This document shows, in pieces, positions 8,480 through 17,983 of a stretch of 60,737 bases of DNA. The notes beneath the pieces were generated by a model that saw nothing but the letters and a program-made list of their open reading frames with translations, had not been told where the DNA came from and made no database searches. Made by a program: the position numbers and the translations under genes. The stretch is from Myxococcota bacterium (GTDB lineage Bacteria; Myxococcota_A; Polyangia; Polyangiales; Houyiibacteriaceae). The stretch spans positions 1-60,737 of the forward strand of contig JANQQS010000157.1 in the NCBI GenBank assembly GCA_028284955.1, read 5' to 3'. Each line of letters starts with the position of its first letter. Position 1 is the first letter of the stretch.

Positions 8480-9859
8480 GTGGTGCGGAAACTGAGCAGC
8501 TCGCCCCTTGCGGTCATGGCGATGGGCTTGGGATCTGGCTTCCTCTGGACCTGCGCGTACGAATCGGCGACGGGACAGCCTCGCGAATCGCACAGCGGCA
8601 GGATCGCGGCGGCAATGAACACGTCCGGGACCGAGTCGCCCGTAGTGTCGTCATCACGCTCCGGCCAGCGCACGACCACCCGAATAGGGCCTCGGTTGAT
8701 CTCAGATGCGGATCCCGAGCACCCATACGGCTGGGGCATTGCCATCGAAGATCGCGACCGACGGTCCATGCGCGCATTTCATCACGCGCTGCGCCGTGCC
8801 GAACAAGGCAAGGGGCAGGCCCGATTGGTATTCTACGGCGCATCACACGTGGCGAGCGATTCGTTTACGGGACCCATTCGCGAAAAGCTTCAACAGCGTT
8901 TCGGCGACGCAGGGCACGGCTTCGTACTTCCCGTTCACCCCTGGCCCTCCTACCGTCATCGCGGGGTCAAAATCGACAGCAACCACCGCAGATGGAACGC
9001 CACGCGCGTCCGGGCCGTCTCCTCAGCGACCGACTTTTTCGGATTGGCGGGCGTGTTCGTCGAAACTTCAAAATCAGGAGCACGTGGCGCACTCCGAACA
9101 GCGGAAAAAGGTCCCGTCGGCCAACACGTAGAACTCTTCGACGTGTTCTATCTAAAGCAACCCAAAGGGGGCGATTTCAGCGTGGTAATCGACGGGGAAC
9201 GTCGCGCAACGATTCCCACGCGCGCCAACGATAGCCAACCCGGATACGCCACGTTTCGCGTACCCGATGGCCCACATGAGCTTGAAGTACGCACATCGGG
9301 CAACGGCAAAGTTCGGCTCTTTGGTGTCGCAATGGAGCGTGACCGGCCAGGAGTGATTCTGGATACCCTGGGCATCAACGGATCGCGGGTTCGATACCAT
9401 CTGTTGTGGGAAGAGCGTCTGTACGTAGAGCATCTCCGGCGCCGTTCGCCGGACCTTGTCGTGCTGGCGTATGGAACGAACGAAAGCGGTGATGACACTC
9501 CGATTTCTCTCTACGAGTCGCGCCTGCGTGAAGTTGTTGCTCGCGTAAAAAACGCCGCACCGCGCGCATCCTGCCTGCTCATCGGGCCTTCCGACCGGCC
9601 CATGAAAATGGGCCCGCGGGAATATCAGGACCGCCCCCGGACGGGACAACTCATCAGTGTGCAGCATCGCGTTGCCCTCGACACGGGCTGCGGTTTTTTC
9701 GATCTCGTGGCCTTTCAAGGAGGCCCGCTTTCGATGGTAGAATGGGCCGCCGCGGATCCTGCCTATGGCTCGCGAGACCATATTCATTTTACGAGGCGTG
9801 GCTATCGACGACTCGCTGACGTGTTGTACGATGCTTTACTCGAAGGCTACTCCGACTAG
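8480..9859 (+). CDS. secreted SGNH/GDSL-like hydrolase
   Basis: A 459-residue exported protein. The N-terminus has a hydrophobic stretch ending LWTCAYES, a possible lipoprotein or signal-peptide site. The SGNH blocks are visible: FYGASHVASD (Ser about 122), LAYGTNES (block III Asn) and SRDHIHFTRRGY (Asp/His pair) near the end. Block I reads GAS instead of GDS; the serine is kept. Its core is paralogous to the protein at 10017-11609 (shared GDxGHGF and YRHR segments). With the neighbouring MBOAT protein this suggests acetyl transfer or removal on a surface polymer, as AlgX/AlgJ proteins do. The GTG start is uncertain, with a tandem GTG at 8483. Confidence 0.75.
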   Translation: MVRKLSSSPLAVMAMGLGSGFLWTCAYESATGQPRESHSGRIAAAMNTSGTESPVVSSSRSGQRTTTRIGPRLISDADPEHPYGWGIAIEDRDRRSMRAFHHALRRAEQGKGQARLVFYGASHVASDSFTGPIREKLQQRFGDAGHGFVLPVHPWPSYRHRGVKIDSNHRRWNATRVRAVSSATDFFGLAGVFVETSKSGARGALRTAEKGPVGQHVELFDVFYLKQPKGGDFSVVIDGERRATIPTRANDSQPGYATFRVPDGPHELEVRTSGNGKVRLFGVAMERDRPGVILDTLGINGSRVRYHLLWEERLYVEHLRRRSPDLVVLAYGTNESGDDTPISLYESRLREVVARVKNAAPRASCLLIGPSDRPMKMGPREYQDRPRTGQLISVQHRVALDTGCGFFDLVAFQGGPLSMVEWAAADPAYGSRDHIHFTRRGYRRLADVLYDALLEGYSD

Positions 9860-10020
9860 TGTCGCGTCCGAAAAGTTTTGCGCGCCCTCGCTTGTCTTCG
9901 CCACCACCGGCTGCGTTGCTCGTCGTCGAAATAGCTTCGGCTATTCCTCCTCCTCCCGCATTGCCGCTGGCACCGAATCCAGCGCGAGCTTCGCTGAAAA
10001 CTTTTCGGACGCAACACTAG
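9856..10020. repeat. CTAG-bounded palindromic element, copy A
   Basis: A 165-bp intergenic element. Its two 24-base ends are complementary at 23 positions, so it can fold into one long stem. The interior carries a perfect AATAGC-TTCG-GCTATT hairpin. The first CTAG contains the TAG stop of the rightward SGNH gene, and the last CTAG contains the TAG stop of the leftward SGNH gene. A second copy with a conserved core but different arms lies at 19408-19570 in the other orientation. It may act as a bidirectional terminator, a structured RNA, or a small non-autonomous mobile element. Confidence 0.9.
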
Positions 10021-11609
10021 TTGTCGCGATCATGGTCGGCGCTGCTCAGCCATTCGGCGAACCCTTTGAGGAGCGCTTTGTACAGCATGTTGCCGAGCAC
10101 TTCGTAGCCGGCAGGTGTCGCGTGGCGAAAGTCGTCGAGCGCGAGGCGGGGTCGCGATTTATACCATCGCGCCATTCCTCCTTCGCCCCCCATGGCCGCC
10201 CACGTGTCGTAGAACGCGCAGCCCTCGTGTTCGGCGGCTGAGCGCTGTGCTTCTACAATATCAGGAACCGATTCGAAGGTGACGATACGCCCGCGCTCAT
10301 CACGCTCCGCCTGGTCCAAAGGAGCAAACACCAAGCAGCCGAGTTCCTCTCGCCCCGCGCGCATGCGGCGGATCACCTGCACGTAGTCGCTTTCATAGGT
10401 TTCCCGCTTTATTTTGTCGCTCGCTTCGTTGCCACCAAACCCGAGAATCAGCAGATCGGTTTCACGGCGGCGAAGCTGTCCCGCGATATGGGTCGCGTCA
10501 TAGTTGAGCAACCGCGCAGCTCGAGCGCCGACCAGCCCAATCGAATCGTACACGACGCCGGGCCCGTTGCGTTCGAGGACTACGCCATACACCCGTGGCT
10601 GACCGCGTCCGCCAAAGCGCAACTCCAATCGATGAGGCCCATCGGGCACTTCGATTCGCTCGACGGCATCTTCCATGGCTTCCGATCTTGTTTCAAGGGT
10701 ACGCGGGTCGTCATCGTCCACCCTGATCAACAGGTCACCACCGCGCTCGTGGCGCTGGAAGTACACGTCAAACCGTGAAACTGCATTGCCGACTGGCGCC
10801 TCTTCGTCGGTTCCAAACCTTGCCCAGGCGCCGGGACGCCCGCGGAACTGAATACCGCCGAGTCCATAAAAGCCTGTGCGATCGTGGCGGCGAAGAAGCT
10901 CGCGGAGCACCCAACCGTCGCTCGCACGATGGTATACGTCGCGATGACGGTATGGGAGATAACCCTTGGCGACCAAGATAAAGCCATGGCCTCCGTCGCC
11001 AAAACGCACCTGCAACTGCCGCCGAGCGGTATGCGTAATCAAGTCGGTGGCGATACTGGAATCCCCGTAGTGGGTGATCCGCGTCATCGCCCGCGGTTTT
11101 CCCAACGCAGTCCGCAGCAGCGCTTTGTAAAACGGACGCATGCCGCGACCGGTGGGATCAGAAATGAAGATATCGATACCCGCGTACTCTTCTGGATCGA
11201 CATAAACCGGTGGAAGGTTGCTCGGGCGCGCGGAGCGTTTTGAGTTCGAGGTTTTTGAGCGCGAGGTTTTTGAATGTGAGGCTTCTGAGCGCGAAGGCTT
11301 CGCAACTCCCGACGCGTCGCCGAGATTGGCCTCGACCGCGGCACCCAACTCTTCTCGCACGCGCGCGCGAGTTCGCTGGGTGGACCGATATCCTCCCCCC
11401 GCTCCCGCAAACGTCGGCAGCTCTTCCCATTTTGTGAACAACGAAGATAGCGGCGGCGGTTCACCAGGAACCCAAGGGCGAAAGCGATGGAGATTGGGCA
11501 CTTGATACGTAAGCAGCATCAAACATGCCAGCGTCATCGCGACGACACCCAAGCGCCCGAGCGCTTCCCGAGTTTCTGCTGACAACGAGCTTTCGTTGGT
11601 CCGAGTCAT
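10017..11609 (-). CDS. membrane-anchored SGNH hydrolase-like protein
   Basis: A 530-residue protein. One N-terminal membrane anchor (VVAMTLACLMLLTY) is followed by a low-complexity Ser/Lys linker with repeats (SKTSRSKTSNSK), then an SGNH-like domain: HYGDSSIATD (block I with the canonical GDS), LGFGGNEASD, and DDFRHATPAGY with the Asp/His pair. It starts 11 bases after the MBOAT gene, so they form an operon. AlgI-type MBOAT proteins usually pair with a periplasmic SGNH protein that transfers acetyl groups to polysaccharide; that role is inferred. The frame continues upstream inside the MBOAT gene, but the ATG at 11609 marks the real start. Confidence 0.8.
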   Translation of the reverse strand: MTRTNESSLSAETREALGRLGVVAMTLACLMLLTYQVPNLHRFRPWVPGEPPPLSSLFTKWEELPTFAGAGGGYRSTQRTRARVREELGAAVEANLGDASGVAKPSRSEASHSKTSRSKTSNSKRSARPSNLPPVYVDPEEYAGIDIFISDPTGRGMRPFYKALLRTALGKPRAMTRITHYGDSSIATDLITHTARRQLQVRFGDGGHGFILVAKGYLPYRHRDVYHRASDGWVLRELLRRHDRTGFYGLGGIQFRGRPGAWARFGTDEEAPVGNAVSRFDVYFQRHERGGDLLIRVDDDDPRTLETRSEAMEDAVERIEVPDGPHRLELRFGGRGQPRVYGVVLERNGPGVVYDSIGLVGARAARLLNYDATHIAGQLRRRETDLLILGFGGNEASDKIKRETYESDYVQVIRRMRAGREELGCLVFAPLDQAERDERGRIVTFESVPDIVEAQRSAAEHEGCAFYDTWAAMGGEGGMARWYKSRPRLALDDFRHATPAGYEVLGNMLYKALLKGFAEWLSSADHDRDN

Positions 11610-11620
11610 TGATATGGATT

Positions 11621-13042
11621 TCAGAACTGAAAGTAGATGTAGGGAACCGCAGCCGAGGTCGCAATCATCGACAAGATCGCCGCACCGGTTGCGAGCGTAG
11701 CCGCCTGCAGAGGCGCAGGAAGCCGCACGAAGCTCGTCTCCATACTTCCGATGACTTGCCGCGGAACATAATGAGCGATGAACGAAACCGCGAGCAGTGC
11801 CCACACTCCAGCAGACACCTGCGCCACAGACGACGTCCCGCTGAATATGCGAGACGTTACGTCGACAGCGTTGTCTACGCTCGTGGCGCGAAACAGGATG
11901 CGCGAAAAGACAACGAATTGGAGGCAGAAAAACACTTTCGACACGCGCACCGACCATGGGTCGACGGCATCCTTCGTCCGTTTGGACGCACGATACGCCG
12001 CCCGATGAAGAACCATCGCGCCTGCTTGAAGCAGGCCGTACCAAACGAATGTCCACGACGCGCCGTGCCACAGGCCAATCAGGAACATCGTGAGCCACAG
12101 GTTGAAGTAGGCACGTATCGGCCCGCGTCGTGAACCGCCGAGCGGGAAATATAGGTAGTCGCGAAGCCACGAAGAGAGCGTCATATGCCAGCGTCGCCAA
12201 AACTCTGCCGGATTGGTCGCCTGATAAGGTCGGTCGAAGTTCTCTGGCAAGCGAATCCCCATGAGGAGCGCCGAGCCTCGTGCTACGTCGGTGTACCCCG
12301 AAAAGTCGCAATAGATTTGCATAGTGAACGCGTACAGCGCGACGACGACCTCCGACGAGGTGAAAAGTTCGGGATTGTCAAATACGCGGTCGACTAGATT
12401 CACCGACAAGTAGTCTGCGACAGCAACCTTCTTGACGAGTCCGACTAGAATCCAAAACAGTCCGCGACTGATCTGCTCGCTCGATACCGACAGGCGACAC
12501 GAAAGCTGAGGAAGAAACTCCGATGCGCGCACGATCGGGCCGGCAACGAGCTGCGGAAAGTAGGTCACGAACACCGCAAAGCGAAAAAAATTTCGAGTCG
12601 GTTCGATTTTCCGACGATAGATATCGATGCTGTAGCTGAGCGTCTGGAACGTGTAGAACGAAATGCCCACCGGCAGCAGCACGTTCAACAACGGCAGGCG
12701 AACATCCATGCCGAGCAGCCCGGCAGTATCTCCAGCCGCTTGAACGAAGAAGTTGTAGTACTTAAATACGCCAAGCAGGCCAAGGTTTCCGCACAAGCTT
12801 GCGATCAACCATGCTTTGCGCACCCTTGGGTTGTTGCTGCGGTGAATGCGGAGGCCGGCTGTGTAGTCGAGGACGGCCGAACCGAGAATCAATACGATAT
12901 ACGCTGGATGCCACGCCATGTAGAACGCGCACGATGCTCCAAATAGGAACACCAAACGCGACATGGGTTGGCTGTGCAGCAGCCAGTAGCCAAGCACGGC
13001 GATCGCAAGAAAAATGAAGTAATCGAGGCTGTGAAACAGCAT
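11621..13042 (-). CDS. MBOAT O-acyltransferase (AlgI-like)
   Basis: A 473-residue polytopic membrane protein of the AlgI/DltB group. Diagnostic segments are FKYYNFF near residue 115, PVGISFYTFQ near 150, RRWHMTLSSWLRDYLYFPLGG near 290, and LIGLWHGASWTF with the catalytic His near 330. These proteins pass acyl groups across the membrane to periplasmic transferases that modify exopolysaccharide, teichoic acid or peptidoglycan. The downstream SGNH gene is the probable transferase. The polymer acted on is not shown, because no polysaccharide biosynthesis genes are nearby. Confidence 0.93.
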   Translation of the reverse strand: MLFHSLDYFIFLAIAVLGYWLLHSQPMSRLVFLFGASCAFYMAWHPAYIVLILGSAVLDYTAGLRIHRSNNPRVRKAWLIASLCGNLGLLGVFKYYNFFVQAAGDTAGLLGMDVRLPLLNVLLPVGISFYTFQTLSYSIDIYRRKIEPTRNFFRFAVFVTYFPQLVAGPIVRASEFLPQLSCRLSVSSEQISRGLFWILVGLVKKVAVADYLSVNLVDRVFDNPELFTSSEVVVALYAFTMQIYCDFSGYTDVARGSALLMGIRLPENFDRPYQATNPAEFWRRWHMTLSSWLRDYLYFPLGGSRRGPIRAYFNLWLTMFLIGLWHGASWTFVWYGLLQAGAMVLHRAAYRASKRTKDAVDPWSVRVSKVFFCLQFVVFSRILFRATSVDNAVDVTSRIFSGTSSVAQVSAGVWALLAVSFIAHYVPRQVIGSMETSFVRLPAPLQAATLATGAAILSMIATSAAVPYIYFQF

Positions 13043-13164
13043 GATAACGCCCGCGTCTGGGCTCGGGCACCCTGGCAGCAGCCAGGCTAGTGGGTTGGAT
13101 GGATGGGCCCGATCTCTAGCGCGTCGGATAGCAGCTGAACACCTGCCGCACCAGTTCTATCCCT

Positions 13165-13275
13165 GGAGGGGCTGGCCGCAGCCGCTGTGTAGTTGGGAGG
13201 GGCTGGCCGCAGCCCCTCCCCCCACCCGCCGCCGGCCGCTTCTGCGGCCGCCCCATCGCTTCGCGACGGGGCCCC
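13165..13275 (-). repeat. GC-rich dispersed repeat, copy 2
   Basis: Reverse-oriented copy of the element at 197-363: the GGGGCCCCGTCGC block, the GCGGCCGC hairpin, then two units of GGCTGCGGCCAGCCCCTCC. It lacks the 26-base palindromic insert of copy 1 and has one repeat unit fewer. It fills the gap between the 3' end of the leftward kinase gene and the MBOAT start. Termination or messenger stabilisation is a possible role. Confidence 0.85.
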
Positions 13276-13318
13276 GGCAGACTACCCTCACGAAACCTGG
13301 TGACGTGCATCCTGGCGC

Positions 13319-14533
13319 TCAAGAAGCAAGGTGCCACGCCCAGGCAAGCGCGGACAACACCAGAGCAAACAGCAACCCGATCGTCACCACTCTCGCCGTG
13401 CGCGCTCGTCGTTCGGCGGGTGGAGCCAGCGTGGCCGCGGTGTCGTCATGCCGGACTCGATGCCCGAACTCAGGTTGACCATATTGCACGACACCGCTCG
13501 CGTCGGCGGATGGTGGCACGCTGGCTCGCCGGATTCCGCTCAATCGTTCGATTGTCGAGTCGCCAGCGTCATAGGCGTAGGAGGAGCGTATTCGTCGTGG
13601 GTCACAAGCTGGCTGGCCTGCTTGAACGAAGAATGAGTTCCACATGATCGCGTCGTCACGGTCCAGGAAATACAGTAACTCGCAAGCCATCGTCGCCACA
13701 TTCGGAAAACGGTCGCTGGTCTCGTACGCCATCGCGCGCAGGATCACCGCTTCCATCTCGGGCGGGAGATGATGTGCGAGTTCTGTGGGCTTCGGGAAAG
13801 GATCGCCACGCCCCACACGCTGCAATAAGTCGACTACGGTGTCCGCATTCCGCGGCAAGAGTCCGGTCAAGCACTCATAAAGAATCACCCCGAGCGCATA
13901 CTGATCGGTGGCGGCAGCCTGACGGAGCTCACCGCGCGCTTGTTCCGGCGACATGTACTCTGCGGTACCCAAAATGCGGGCTCGTGCATCAAGTTCCTGC
14001 GTGTCGTCGCAATCGAGCTGCGATACCCCGAAGTCCAGCAGTTTGGGAACCGAGCGCCCCATAGCGTCGATCGACAGAAAGATATTGTCTGGTTTGAGAT
14101 CTCGGTGAACGACGCCGGCTCGATGGGACGCTTGGACCGCTGCGAAGATCGGCAGCAGCAACTTGAGCGTTTGCCCAATCGACAACGAAAACTCGGCGCG
14201 CAAGAGCTCTTCCAGCGAGTTGCCCTGAAGGTATTCCATCACCAGGTACGGTGAGGTACCGTGTACGCCATTGTCGGTGATGTCGATGATATGAGGGTGC
14301 TGGACCCGCGCACAGGCTTCACCTTCGCGCATCAATCGTGCCTGCGACTCTGGAATCGCTGCCATTTCCGGGCGGAGAATTTTCAGAGCGACGCGTTTGC
14401 GCAGGCCCACATGGATCGCTTCGTAGATGTCAGCGCTACCGCCCGAACCCATGAGGCGAACGATTCGGTAGCCGTCCACAACCTCGCCGGTCCATGCGGG
14501 GGATGGTGTCTCCCTATCGTCAGCCGCACCCAA
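13319..14533 (-). CDS. Hanks-type Ser/Thr protein kinase with C-terminal membrane anchor
   Basis: A 404-residue kinase. A complete catalytic domain is present (about residues 18-280): glycine loop GSGGSADIY, VALKIL lysine, HRDLKPDN catalytic loop, DFG as LDFGVS, and the MSPEQ activation-segment end. A disordered linker follows, with a single hydrophobic helix at the extreme C-terminus (VTIGLLFALVLSALAWAW) and almost nothing outside it. There is thus no sensory domain, and the signal must come through partners. The start codon appears to be TTG, with AGGGG five bases upstream. The downstream gap holds GC-rich repeat copy 2. Confidence 0.9.
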   Translation of the reverse strand: MGAADDRETPSPAWTGEVVDGYRIVRLMGSGGSADIYEAIHVGLRKRVALKILRPEMAAIPESQARLMREGEACARVQHPHIIDITDNGVHGTSPYLVMEYLQGNSLEELLRAEFSLSIGQTLKLLLPIFAAVQASHRAGVVHRDLKPDNIFLSIDAMGRSVPKLLDFGVSQLDCDDTQELDARARILGTAEYMSPEQARGELRQAAATDQYALGVILYECLTGLLPRNADTVVDLLQRVGRGDPFPKPTELAHHLPPEMEAVILRAMAYETSDRFPNVATMACELLYFLDRDDAIMWNSFFVQAGQPACDPRRIRSSYAYDAGDSTIERLSGIRRASVPPSADASGVVQYGQPEFGHRVRHDDTAATLAPPAERRARTARVVTIGLLFALVLSALAWAWHLAS

Positions 14534-14620
14534 CTCGCCCCTATCATCAAAGTACGGAAAAAAGTTTTCTGTCGCAAGCTCGGCGCTCCATCAAAAAGGC
14601 GCGCTCGTGCGGTCTTAGGG

Positions 14621-15556
14621 CTACCTTGATTTCGCTGCTGCAGGGTCTTCTGCAAACGTAACGTCCAGCCGGATATTGCCCTGCGCGGATGGTTCGAACT
14701 GGGTGCGTCGGAGCGCGCGGGTAATGCAGGGCGGTCCGAGAGGGCTTTCCATCGTGGTGTTCACAAGTTTCGGAGTCGCTTTACCTGTGCGCGTGATTCT
14801 CAACTTAACCTCCGCGGTCCCCTTGGCGGAGTGTCCGCGGCGAGTAGCTTTTCGTCGGCAGTCGAGCAAAAGTGGAATCGCCCCGCGTACCGCGGCATGA
14901 ACACCTTGTACGGCGTTGGAGGAGCTTGTAGGCGGCGCGGTCACCAAAAAACGAACTTCGCGGCCGGGAGTTCCTCCTGCGGCCACGAGCGAACCGTCCG
15001 GACGCTTGTTCACGCGCACGTTTCGTTCCCTTGCGCTTCGTCGCTCGGTGCGCGCGACACCCGATGCGGCTGCGTTTTGAAAGGTCAGTACGGCGATGGC
15101 TGACGCGGGTGGCGAGATATCGCGATAGGACGCGTTCTTCACCGCCTTGACCGCGCACGCAGTGAGCGCCGCATCGCCTAGGCTATCGGAGCGAGCGGAG
15201 ACGCTCGCGCCTCTCGGTTTCACCTCCACGAATAACCTCAGGGTGCCTTCGATGGTCGGTCTTTCTTCCACCGTTTTCGCGTAGCAAGCGCGTACCCCCG
15301 CAATCGAACCACCGATCGCACCCCCCAGGCGCCCAAGCTTCCCCCGGCTCGTGCCCGGACCGCTCTCGATGCGCAGCCGAACGTCGGCTCGCGACGTGAT
15401 CGATGCTTCCCCCGATCGCATCGATTGCGCGGAGAGCGTTCCTACCGGCAGCGCGAGCATGGCTGCGGCGAGCACAGTGAGCCGTAGCGAGGCTCGAGCA
15501 AGAGGGGCTGACGTGTTAATTGACCTTGGAGAGAAACGTCGCATTCTGCGCATCAT
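14621..15556 (-). CDS. secreted protein with two AgmX/PglI-like C-terminal domains
   Basis: A 311-residue protein with a signal peptide (LRLTVLAAAMLALPVGTLSAQ). Two related modules follow, each with a Cys near the start and another near the end of a beta-rich stretch: RACYAKT...GTLRLFVEV...ALTACAVKAV (about 90-150) and LLDCRRKA...GTAEVKLRITRTG...PPCITRAL (about 225-285). This matches the AgmX/PglI C-terminal fold, common in Myxococcota and related to TonB C-termini. Its job is unknown; surface or envelope function is likely. It lies 88 bases upstream of the kinase and may be cotranscribed with it. Confidence 0.65.
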   Translation of the reverse strand: MMRRMRRFSPRSINTSAPLARASLRLTVLAAAMLALPVGTLSAQSMRSGEASITSRADVRLRIESGPGTSRGKLGRLGGAIGGSIAGVRACYAKTVEERPTIEGTLRLFVEVKPRGASVSARSDSLGDAALTACAVKAVKNASYRDISPPASAIAVLTFQNAAASGVARTERRSARERNVRVNKRPDGSLVAAGGTPGREVRFLVTAPPTSSSNAVQGVHAAVRGAIPLLLDCRRKATRRGHSAKGTAEVKLRITRTGKATPKLVNTTMESPLGPPCITRALRRTQFEPSAQGNIRLDVTFAEDPAAAKSR

Positions 15557-15676
15557 GCCGAAGAAGACGCATAAGCGAAATAGATCTTCACCTGATGGAT
15601 GGTCTCCGAGGGCATGGACTTCGAAATCTGAACAAAAAGCCAGTCATGAGGAACGCTCGGGAAACCGGCTCCGCGC

Positions 15677-17002
15677 ATGACCCAAGCGCAACGCCGTCAA
15701 CGTATTTTGAAACTCGCCCTGCCGATCATTGGCGGCATGACATCTCAGAATGTGCTGAATCTGGTGGATACGGCCATGGTTGGGGTACTGGGCGACACGT
15801 CTCTCGCAGGGGTTGGACTGGGAGGCTTCGCCAACTTCTTGTTGTCGGCGTTCGTGCTCGGATTGGGCGCAGGCGTTCAAGCCATGGCGGCCCGCCGGGT
15901 CGGTCAAGGCGACATACACATCGCCGCGGTGCCTCTCAACGGCGGTCTGTTGCTTGCTTTGGGCGCAGCCGTGCCGTGGTCGATATGTCTGGTTGCGCTT
16001 GCTCCCCACTATTTCCCGTGGCTCACGTCCGATCCCCAAGTACTGGCGGAAGGAGTCCCGTATCTGCAAGCACGCCTCGTAGCAATGACCGCGCTTAGCA
16101 TGAACTATGCATTCCGGGGGTTCTGGAACGCCGTCGACAAATCGATGCTCTACATGCGCACGCTGATCGTCATGCACGCGTCCAACATCGTGCTCAACTG
16201 GGTATTTATTTTCGGCAACCTTGGTGCGCCAGAACTCGGCTCGCTAGGAGCGGGAATTGCGTCCTCTGTCTCTACATTCGTCGGCGTCGGGTCCTATTTC
16301 TTGCTCGGCATGCGCCACGCTCGTTCGTCTGGTTTCCTGCGCGGCATCCCCGACCGTCGCACGATTCGCACCATGGTGCGGTTGGCGGTTCCCGCTGGCG
16401 CCCAGCAGTTTTTTTTCGCAGCCGGAATGACGGTATTCATGGGAATCGTAGCCCGCGTCGGCACACGGGAGCTCGCCGCCGCAAAGGTACTTGTGGACCT
16501 GATTCTCGTGGGTGTGCTTCCGGGTCTCGGATTTGGTCTGGCAGCCGCTTCGCTTGTCGGCCAAGCGCTCGGACGAGGCGAACCCGAGGATGCAAAAAGG
16601 TGGGGCTACGACGTCGTCCGGATCGCGATCGCAACTGTATTTATTCTTGCGCTTCCTGCTGCCATCGGGCCGCAATGGATCTTGAGGGTGTTCTTGCACG
16701 ATCCAGCCACGCTAGAACTCGCGCGCTTGCCTATGCGCCTCGTCGCCATATTCCTCGCATTCGATGTCGCTGGTGTCGTGCTCATGAATGCGCTCATCGG
16801 CGCAGGTGACACACGGCGGGCCATGCTGGTGGGCACTTCGCTGCAATGGCTGCTGTTTTTGCCCGTGGCCTACGTCGTGGGCCCACTATTCCAACTCGGG
16901 CTGACTGCCATCTTCATCGCCAATATTGTCTACCGACAACTGCAATCCATCGTGTTTTTAGGGATTTGGAAACGAGGCGCGTGGACCCAGGTGAAAGTCT
17001 AG
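15677..17002 (+). CDS. MATE-family multidrug/metabolite efflux protein
   Basis: A 441-residue membrane protein with twelve predicted spans in two homologous halves. N-terminal LPIIGGMTSQNVLNLVDTAM and the internal VRLAVPAGAQQFFFAAGMTV block match the paired MATE starts. Family members export cationic drugs or metabolites using sodium or proton gradients. The substrate is not inferable. It is divergent from the AgmX-like gene with a 120-base gap and is followed by the HDOD gene 81 bases on. Confidence 0.92.
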   Translation: MTQAQRRQRILKLALPIIGGMTSQNVLNLVDTAMVGVLGDTSLAGVGLGGFANFLLSAFVLGLGAGVQAMAARRVGQGDIHIAAVPLNGGLLLALGAAVPWSICLVALAPHYFPWLTSDPQVLAEGVPYLQARLVAMTALSMNYAFRGFWNAVDKSMLYMRTLIVMHASNIVLNWVFIFGNLGAPELGSLGAGIASSVSTFVGVGSYFLLGMRHARSSGFLRGIPDRRTIRTMVRLAVPAGAQQFFFAAGMTVFMGIVARVGTRELAAAKVLVDLILVGVLPGLGFGLAAASLVGQALGRGEPEDAKRWGYDVVRIAIATVFILALPAAIGPQWILRVFLHDPATLELARLPMRLVAIFLAFDVAGVVLMNALIGAGDTRRAMLVGTSLQWLLFLPVAYVVGPLFQLGLTAIFIANIVYRQLQSIVFLGIWKRGAWTQVKV

Positions 17003-17083
17003 CCCGCAACGGTCTCGGAGTCGTATCGGCACCCGGCGGGTGCACCCCGTTCAGACTTCTGAAGACGCGTCGTGTTTGTGTAG

Positions 17084-17962
17084 GTGACCTTGGGCCACGC
17101 GAATTGTGATCTCCATGACGCCGACGTAGCTGAGTCTGTCGCGCGTATGCTCGACAAAAGGATTGGGGCGGGGGATCTGGATATGCCGATGTTGCCCGCA
17201 GCTGCAACAAAGCTTCTCGCGTTACCGGAAGATGCCGATGCTCGAGCGTTGTGCGGCGCGCTGGAAACCGATCAGGTGATCGCTGCGCACGTGCTTCGAC
17301 TCGCCAATTCTGCGGCGTATCGGGGTGCCACTGAGATTGTTTCACTTTCCCAAGCTGTGGCTCGTCTCGGTGGGCGTGTGATTCGCCAGCTCGTCATGCT
17401 GATTGTCAGCGATACGCAGGTGTTTCATTCAGTCCGTTTTGCAGAGCCCGTTCGCTTGGCTCGGGAGAGATCGGTCGCGGCAGCGGTTTTCTCGGGAGAA
17501 ACCGCCCGTCAAAAACGCTTGAGCGTAGAGCATTCGTTCCTGGGGGGCTTACTCCACAACGTAGGTCAACCGATCTTGTGGAGATTGCTGGAGCAGCACG
17601 TCAAGGGAGAAGCGTCACAATCCACCTTGGAAGACATCGTCATCAAACGGCACTCGGTCGTCGGAGCGACGCTGGCGGCCGCGTGGGAACTGCCCGCGAC
17701 GCTCATCGACTTATTGAACAACGTAGAGGATTCCCCGCAACCCGCCGAAGAGGTCGATGATTTTGTATGGGTGGTTCGATTCGGGTGCGCATGCGCGACT
17801 CAAATCACAAACGCTGGCGAGTCGACCAATGACAACGACGTACCGCACGAACTTCAAGATCACCCTTCTGTTGACTGGCTCGAGCTCTACCCCGATGACG
17901 TAGAGCACATTTGGGCGCACCGCGACCGCGCGTTGGCACTCCTATCGTCCAAAGAAACATAG
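17084..17962 (+). CDS. HDOD-domain signalling protein
   Basis: A 292-residue protein whose main part (about 30-235) is an HDOD domain: LPAAATKLLALPEDADA, then VLRLANSAAYRG and the SLSQAVARLGGRVIRQLVM segment. HDOD domains are degenerate relatives of HD phosphohydrolases and usually act in regulatory complexes, not as enzymes. The GTG start gives a poorly conserved leader; an ATG at 17150 is an alternative. It lies 21 bases upstream of sthA and is probably cotranscribed. Confidence 0.82.
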   Translation: MTLGHANCDLHDADVAESVARMLDKRIGAGDLDMPMLPAAATKLLALPEDADARALCGALETDQVIAAHVLRLANSAAYRGATEIVSLSQAVARLGGRVIRQLVMLIVSDTQVFHSVRFAEPVRLARERSVAAAVFSGETARQKRLSVEHSFLGGLLHNVGQPILWRLLEQHVKGEASQSTLEDIVIKRHSVVGATLAAAWELPATLIDLLNNVEDSPQPAEEVDDFVWVVRFGCACATQITNAGESTNDNDVPHELQDHPSVDWLELYPDDVEHIWAHRDRALALLSSKET

Positions 17963-17983
17963 CGTCTTCATCGGAGGAACATC

